Shown here: one piece after another, positions 5,227-8,109 of the stretch | Layout of the letters: every line of letters begins with the position of its first letter | Numbering within the stretch: the stretch's first letter is position 1 | Assembly: GCA_035369845.1 (NCBI GenBank) | Contig: DAOOVD010000078.1 | Coordinates: 1-8,109 of the forward strand | DNA: 8,109 bases | Direction of reading: 5' to 3' | Source of the DNA: DAOOVD01 sp035369845 | GTDB taxonomy: Bacteria; Bacillota; Desulfotomaculia; Desulfotomaculales; Pelotomaculaceae | Notes under the pieces: generated by a model | Told to the model about the DNA's origin: nothing | The model's input: the letters and a program-made list of their open reading frames with translations, nothing else | Databases searched by the model: none | Position numbers and translations under genes: made by a program

Positions 5227-6315
5227 TTGCAGAATTTTGCTTTTATGATCCACCCGGCGGATGTCGGGGACATAACCAGAAGGTTCAAATTTGCCGGATT
5301 CATGCCAAAACGGCTGACAGAGCGGGCGTTTGCCCTGCTTCCTTCCCTGAAGGTGTCCCATATCACCGGGATACGCTCCCCGCACGCCGAGGCGGAGGGA
5401 TGGTTCGTCCTTTGCCCGCTTACGGCCAGGTTGATGATGAGCATGCCCGAGGCTTATGTCATCAGGAAAATCATTCAGGGGGGACGGGTGGCCGAAAAAT
5501 TGGGCGCAAGGATATTCGGACTCGGCGCGTTTTCAAAAGTGGTGGGGGATGCCGGCGTATCCGTAGCCAGGAATTTGCGCATTCCGGTTACCACCGGGAA
5601 CAGCTATACCGTGGCGACCGCCATTGAAGCGACCAGGGAAGCGGCCGGGGTGATGGGATACGATCTGAAAAAATCCTCCGTGGTGATTTTGGGAGCCACA
5701 GGTTCCATCGGACGGGTATGCGCCCTCATTTTGGCCAGGGAAGTTCGCAACATGACCCTGGTGGCCCGAAATGAGCGGAAACTGGAGGAACTGGCGGCAA
5801 AAATTCTTTACGCTACCGGCCTTGCCGTCAAGATAACCTCGGACAGCAAGAAAGCCCTCAAGTCCGGGGATGTGATTGTGACGGTGACCAGTGCCGTTGA
5901 TACGGTTATTGAGCCGGAGGATCTCAAGACCGGCGCCGTAGTCTGTGATGTCGCCCGTCCCCGGGACGTGTCCAGGAGGGTGGCCGAGGTGAGGGACGAC
6001 GTTCTCGTAATTGAGGGCGGTGTCGTTGAAGTTCCGGGCGATGTCGAATTCAACCTCAATTTCGGTTTTCCTCCGAAGACGGCTTACGCCTGCATGGCCG
6101 AAACGATGATCCTGGCGCTGGAAGAACGCTATGAAAACTACACCCTGGGCCGCGAATTGTCCGTCGAGCAGGTGGAGGAAATCGATAGTCTGGCCAGAAA
6201 ACACGGCTTTAAGCTCGGCGGCTTCCGCAGTTTCGGAAAAGCGGTGACCGCGCGGGACATCGCCGGAATAAAGGCGCGGGCACGGAGCAAGCTTTTTCCG
6301 GCAGTTGCCAAATAA
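5227..6315 (+). CDS. Long-chain acyl-ACP reductase-like dehydrogenase (cyanobacterial AAR family)
   Basis: This 362-residue protein resembles cyanobacterial acyl-ACP reductase, which reduces fatty acyl-ACP (or acyl-CoA) to fatty aldehydes with NADPH. Such proteins are often annotated as shikimate/quinate dehydrogenase. Shared landmarks, compared from memory with the Synechococcus enzyme (~341 residues), are the LGAFSKVVG block (99-107), TTGNSYT (122-128), the Rossmann loop GATGSIG (156-162), a NADP-side ARNE (180-183), EGGVVEVPGDVEFN (263-276), and AYACMAETM (286-294). Cys289 aligns with the cysteine that carries the acyl thioester in AAR. The C-terminus is about 20 residues longer than AAR. 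TTG 5227 follows AGGAGG (5214-5219) at 7 bases. No aldehyde-deformylating oxygenase is nearby, so alkane formation is not implied. Substrate and physiological role are unknown. True shikimate dehydrogenase is unlikely, since that family's N-terminal substrate motifs are absent. Confidence 0.8.
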   Translation: MQNFAFMIHPADVGDITRRFKFAGFMPKRLTERAFALLPSLKVSHITGIRSPHAEAEGWFVLCPLTARLMMSMPEAYVIRKIIQGGRVAEKLGARIFGLGAFSKVVGDAGVSVARNLRIPVTTGNSYTVATAIEATREAAGVMGYDLKKSSVVILGATGSIGRVCALILAREVRNMTLVARNERKLEELAAKILYATGLAVKITSDSKKALKSGDVIVTVTSAVDTVIEPEDLKTGAVVCDVARPRDVSRRVAEVRDDVLVIEGGVVEVPGDVEFNLNFGFPPKTAYACMAETMILALEERYENYTLGRELSVEQVEEIDSLARKHGFKLGGFRSFGKAVTARDIAGIKARARSKLFPAVAK

Positions 6316-6357
6316 ATCCCGGCCGCCCTGAACGGAAAAACTCCGTACAAGATAACC

Positions 6358-6386
6358 TTGACAAAGCAGGGACCTGTTCATATAAT
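6358..6386 (+). promoter_or_regulatory. Perfect consensus sigma-A promoter upstream of greA-lysS
   Basis: TTGACA (6358-6363), a spacer of exactly 17 bases, and TATAAT (6381-6386) match the housekeeping consensus at all twelve positions. Transcription would begin near 6393. The distance to the greA start is about 235 bases, so the transcript has a long leader, or a separate small RNA is made. Confidence 0.85.
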
Positions 6387-6392
6387 GTTTAG

Positions 6393-6627
6393 GAAAAGGG
6401 CTTGGGTCTTCTTTTAAGATACCGGCTTTACAGGTATTAAACAGGGAAGTATGTCAAAAACTATTGTGCAGGTGCTTTAAGTACGGCACCGTTCAAGCAC
6501 TGCAAAGATTTTGATTTGCAGTGCTTTAAGTGTAGTAGGGGCTTTTTCTTTCGGGCGACGCAGAATATTAATGTTCGGGCATCATATATTTTTTGTGACG
6601 TTATTCCAGAGATGAGGGGATTAGAAT
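6393..6627 (+). promoter_or_regulatory. Long structured leader of greA (possible cis-regulatory RNA or small RNA)
   Basis: The 312-base gap before greA contains no convincing long gene. Its transcribed part is AT-richer than the neighbours and shows several inverted repeats: ATACC 6419-6423 with GGTAT 6433-6437, GGTGC 6471-6475 with GCACC 6486-6490, and a perfect 12-bp stem at 6495-6526. GAAAAGG (6393-6399) could also pair, with one G-U, with CTTTTTC (6542-6548), closing the structured part end to end. No Rfam family was recognised by eye. The U-rich stretch at 6542-6551 lies 16 bases past the big hairpin, too far for a usual intrinsic terminator. The last 35 bases contain the greA ribosome site GATGAGGGGA (6611-6620). 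Confidence 0.45.
6495..6526 (+). repeat. Perfect 12-bp hairpin in the greA leader
   Basis: AAGCACTGCAAA (6495-6506) is fully complementary to TTTGCAGTGCTT (6515-6526), with an 8-base loop. The left arm can alternatively pair with GCAGGTGCTT (6468-6477), leaving one bulged G, because that segment is a near copy of the right arm. GTGCTTTAAGT occurs twice, at 6472-6482 and 6521-6531. The two pairings exclude each other. Confidence 0.75.
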
Positions 6628-7110
6628 ATGAATATGAGAGAGAAAGAAGTTATTCTTACGGTAAACGGTCTGAAAAAACTGGAAAACGAGCTTGACGAAC
6701 TCAAGTCCGTAAAAAGGAGAGAAGTGGCGGAAAGAATCAAACAGGCGATTGAGTTTGGTGACATCACCGAGAATTCGGAATATGAAGACGCCAAAAACGA
6801 ACAGGCTTTCATTGAGGGCCGTATTCTGACTTTGGAAAAAACACTTCGCAATGCCAGGATTATCGACGACGAAAACCTGAACACCGAATCGGTGTCGATT
6901 GGTTCTACCGTACTGCTTAAAGACCTCGAGTCCGGCGATGAGGTTAAATACACTATTGTAGGTTCGGTGGAGGCTGATCCCGGGGCAAACAAGATATCGA
7001 ATGAGTCTCCGGTGGGCAAGGCCATTTTGGGCCTGCCCAGGGGCAGCATTGTCGAGGTAAAGGTTCCGGCAGGACAATCCAGGTATCAAATTATGGACAT
7101 ATTGCGGTGA
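6628..7110 (+). CDS. greA: Transcription elongation factor GreA
   Basis: GreA enters the secondary channel of RNA polymerase and stimulates cleavage of backtracked RNA, rescuing stalled complexes. The 160-residue length is standard. The N-terminal antiparallel coiled coil (about residues 10-78) carries the tip GDITENSEYEDAKNEQAFIE (44-63). Its acidic pair, Asp45 and Glu48, coordinates the catalytic metal together with RNA polymerase. The C-terminal FKBP-like domain ends with SPVGKAILGLPRGSIVEVKV (127-146). ATG 6628 follows GATGAGGGGA at about 7 bases; ATG 6634 is a possible second start two codons later. lysS begins 24 bases after the stop, so greA-lysS is very likely one operon driven by the consensus promoter at 6358-6386. 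Confidence 0.97.
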   Translation: MNMREKEVILTVNGLKKLENELDELKSVKRREVAERIKQAIEFGDITENSEYEDAKNEQAFIEGRILTLEKTLRNARIIDDENLNTESVSIGSTVLLKDLESGDEVKYTIVGSVEADPGANKISNESPVGKAILGLPRGSIVEVKVPAGQSRYQIMDILR

Positions 7111-7134
7111 GGAATTGTTCCGGGGGTAGCCGAA

Positions 7135-8109
7135 ATGCTGGAAAAGAAAAGAGAGCCCGCGCCGGCTGTTGCAGTCGCCGGGGAGGAAGACCTGAACGAA
7201 CTGATGATGGTGAGGCGCGAAAAGCTGAACGAAATGCGCGGCAAGGGCATCGAGCCGTATGGCGGGAGGTTCCAGCGGACGCACACGGCGCGGGATGTCC
7301 TGAACAATTTCGCCGCGCTGGAAAACAAGCATGTCGTCATAGCCGGCAGAATCATGTCCAAAAGAGGCATGGGCAAGGCTTCCTTTGCGCATATCCAGGA
7401 CGGTACGGGCAAAGTGCAGATTTATGTCCGGCTGAACGATGTCGGCCCGGAAGCTTACGAATTGTTCGGAAAGCTCGATATCGGCGATATTATCGGAGTC
7501 AGGGGCGCTGTTTTCAGGACCCGCATGGGGGAAATAACGGTTTCGGCAGAAAATTTCCAAATACTTTCCAAATCCCTCAGGCCCCTGCCGGAAAAATGGC
7601 ACGGGCTGAGGGACGTGGAGCTTCGTTACCGCCAGCGGTACGTGGATTTGATTGTTAACCCGGAAGTTAAAGAGGTATTCGAGACAAGAAGCAGGATAAT
7701 CAGGGCGTTTCGCAACTTCCTGGACCGCAGGGGTTTTTTGGAGGTTGAAACCCCGATGATGCAGACAATCGCAGGCGGCGCGGCGGCAAGGCCTTTTATC
7801 ACCCATCACAACGCCCTCGGCATAGATCTGTATTTGAGGATTGCCCCCGAGCTTTATCTTAAAAGGCTGCTGGTCGGCGGATTTGAAAAGGTGTACGAGA
7901 TCAACCGTAATTTCAGGAATGAGGGAATCTCCACCAAGCACAACCCCGAGTTTACGATGCTTGAGCTGTACCAGGCCTACGCCGATTACAACGACATGAT
8001 GGAACTCACCGAGGAGATGATATCGTCGGTGGCGGTGGAGGTGCTCGGCGACACGAAAATTGAATATATGGAAACGGAAATAGACCTGTCACCCAAATGG
8101 AAGAGGATT
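7135..8109 (+). CDS. lysS: Lysyl-tRNA synthetase, class II (5' part, continues past the window)
   Basis: This enzyme charges tRNA-Lys. The frame is open from ATG 7135 to the right edge: 325 codons, roughly two thirds of a normal ~490-500 residue protein. After a short Ala/Pro-rich N-terminus comes EDLNELMMVRREKLNEMRGK (18-37). An OB-fold anticodon-binding domain follows (about 65-155, with AGRIMSKRGMGKASFAHIQD), then the catalytic domain from about 170. LRPLPEKWHGLRDVELRYRQ and RYVDLIVNPEV precede class II motif 1, and motif 2 is seen around FRNEGISTKHNPEFTMLELY. Motif 3 lies beyond the window. The match to Bacillus LysS is close up to the last visible residues WKRI. The ribosome site GGGGGT (7122-7127) sits 7 bases before the start. 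A 446-residue minus-strand reading frame covering this region is only its shadow. Confidence 0.97.
   Translation, partial: MLEKKREPAPAVAVAGEEDLNELMMVRREKLNEMRGKGIEPYGGRFQRTHTARDVLNNFAALENKHVVIAGRIMSKRGMGKASFAHIQDGTGKVQIYVRLNDVGPEAYELFGKLDIGDIIGVRGAVFRTRMGEITVSAENFQILSKSLRPLPEKWHGLRDVELRYRQRYVDLIVNPEVKEVFETRSRIIRAFRNFLDRRGFLEVETPMMQTIAGGAAARPFITHHNALGIDLYLRIAPELYLKRLLVGGFEKVYEINRNFRNEGISTKHNPEFTMLELYQAYADYNDMMELTEEMISSVAVEVLGDTKIEYMETEIDLSPKWKRI

Noticed and set aside
6332..6346. ACGGA/TCCGT hairpin after the reductase gene as a terminator
   Set aside because: The 5-bp stem has no T-run after it on either strand.
5533..6381. 282-residue minus-strand frame opposite the reductase gene
   Set aside because: It is a shadow of the well-supported AAR-like gene, with no ribosome site and low-complexity His/Gly/Arg composition.
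6393..6560. 6S RNA or T-box leader
   Set aside because: The rod-like fold and conserved central bubble of 6S RNA were not evident, and no T-box sequence (TGGnACCGCG) is present. A covariance-model search would settle 6S; a significant RF00013 hit would reverse this rejection.
7107..7658. 183-residue + strand frame starting at the greA stop
   Set aside because: It is out of frame with lysS, whose translation matches lysyl-tRNA synthetase without a break from 7135 to the window edge. The arginine/glycine-rich composition is typical of a frame shadow.
6601..7941. 446-residue open frame on the minus strand across greA and lysS
   Set aside because: It lies opposite two clearly conserved genes, has no recognisable motifs, and is explained by the GC-biased third positions of the + strand genes.
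1..8109. CRISPR arrays, tRNA or rRNA genes, insertion sequences
   Set aside because: No regularly spaced repeats, cloverleaf-like segments, rRNA motifs or transposase-like proteins were seen.

Overview
The window looks like chromosomal DNA from an anaerobic, moderately GC-rich Firmicute of the Peptococcaceae/Desulfotomaculum-Pelotomaculum type. This rests on gene content and order (birA, bioY, comFB, coaX, dusB, greA, lysS), strong Shine-Dalgarno sites, frequent TTG starts and sigma-A-type promoters. It is an inference from protein resemblance; no species is named. All ten genes supported here lie on the + strand. The first (cysteine desulfurase) and last (lysyl-tRNA synthetase) are cut by the window edges.

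Left part (1-2222): the C-terminal end of a NifS/IscS-type cysteine desulfurase, a 246-base gap, then birA (biotin-protein ligase and repressor) and bioY (biotin-uptake S component). Both birA and bioY are preceded by a BirA-type inverted repeat (TTGTnAACC arms, 14-15 base spacer). The birA copy encloses a perfect TATAAT, which points to autoregulation. No biotin synthesis gene is visible, so the locus reads as biotin sensing and scavenging.

Middle part (2339-4571): a small ComFB-family protein with a CxCxxC cluster, a hairpin that may be a terminator, an extended -10 promoter, then coaX (type III pantothenate kinase) and dusB (tRNA-dihydrouridine synthase), which overlap by four bases.

Right part (4572-8109): an independent two-gene unit lies between dusB and greA-lysS, genes that are commonly adjacent in clostridia. 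It has its own extended -10 promoter and a 22-base inverted repeat at the predicted transcription start. It encodes a 174-residue helix-turn-helix protein and a 362-residue dehydrogenase that closely resembles the cyanobacterial long-chain acyl-ACP reductase (AAR), including the catalytic-cysteine motif. This pair is the most unusual content of the window. After it comes a 312-base gap holding a perfect consensus promoter (TTGACA-N17-TATAAT) and a leader of about 235 nt. The leader has a perfect 12-bp hairpin and a repeated segment that could form competing stems, ahead of greA and lysS.
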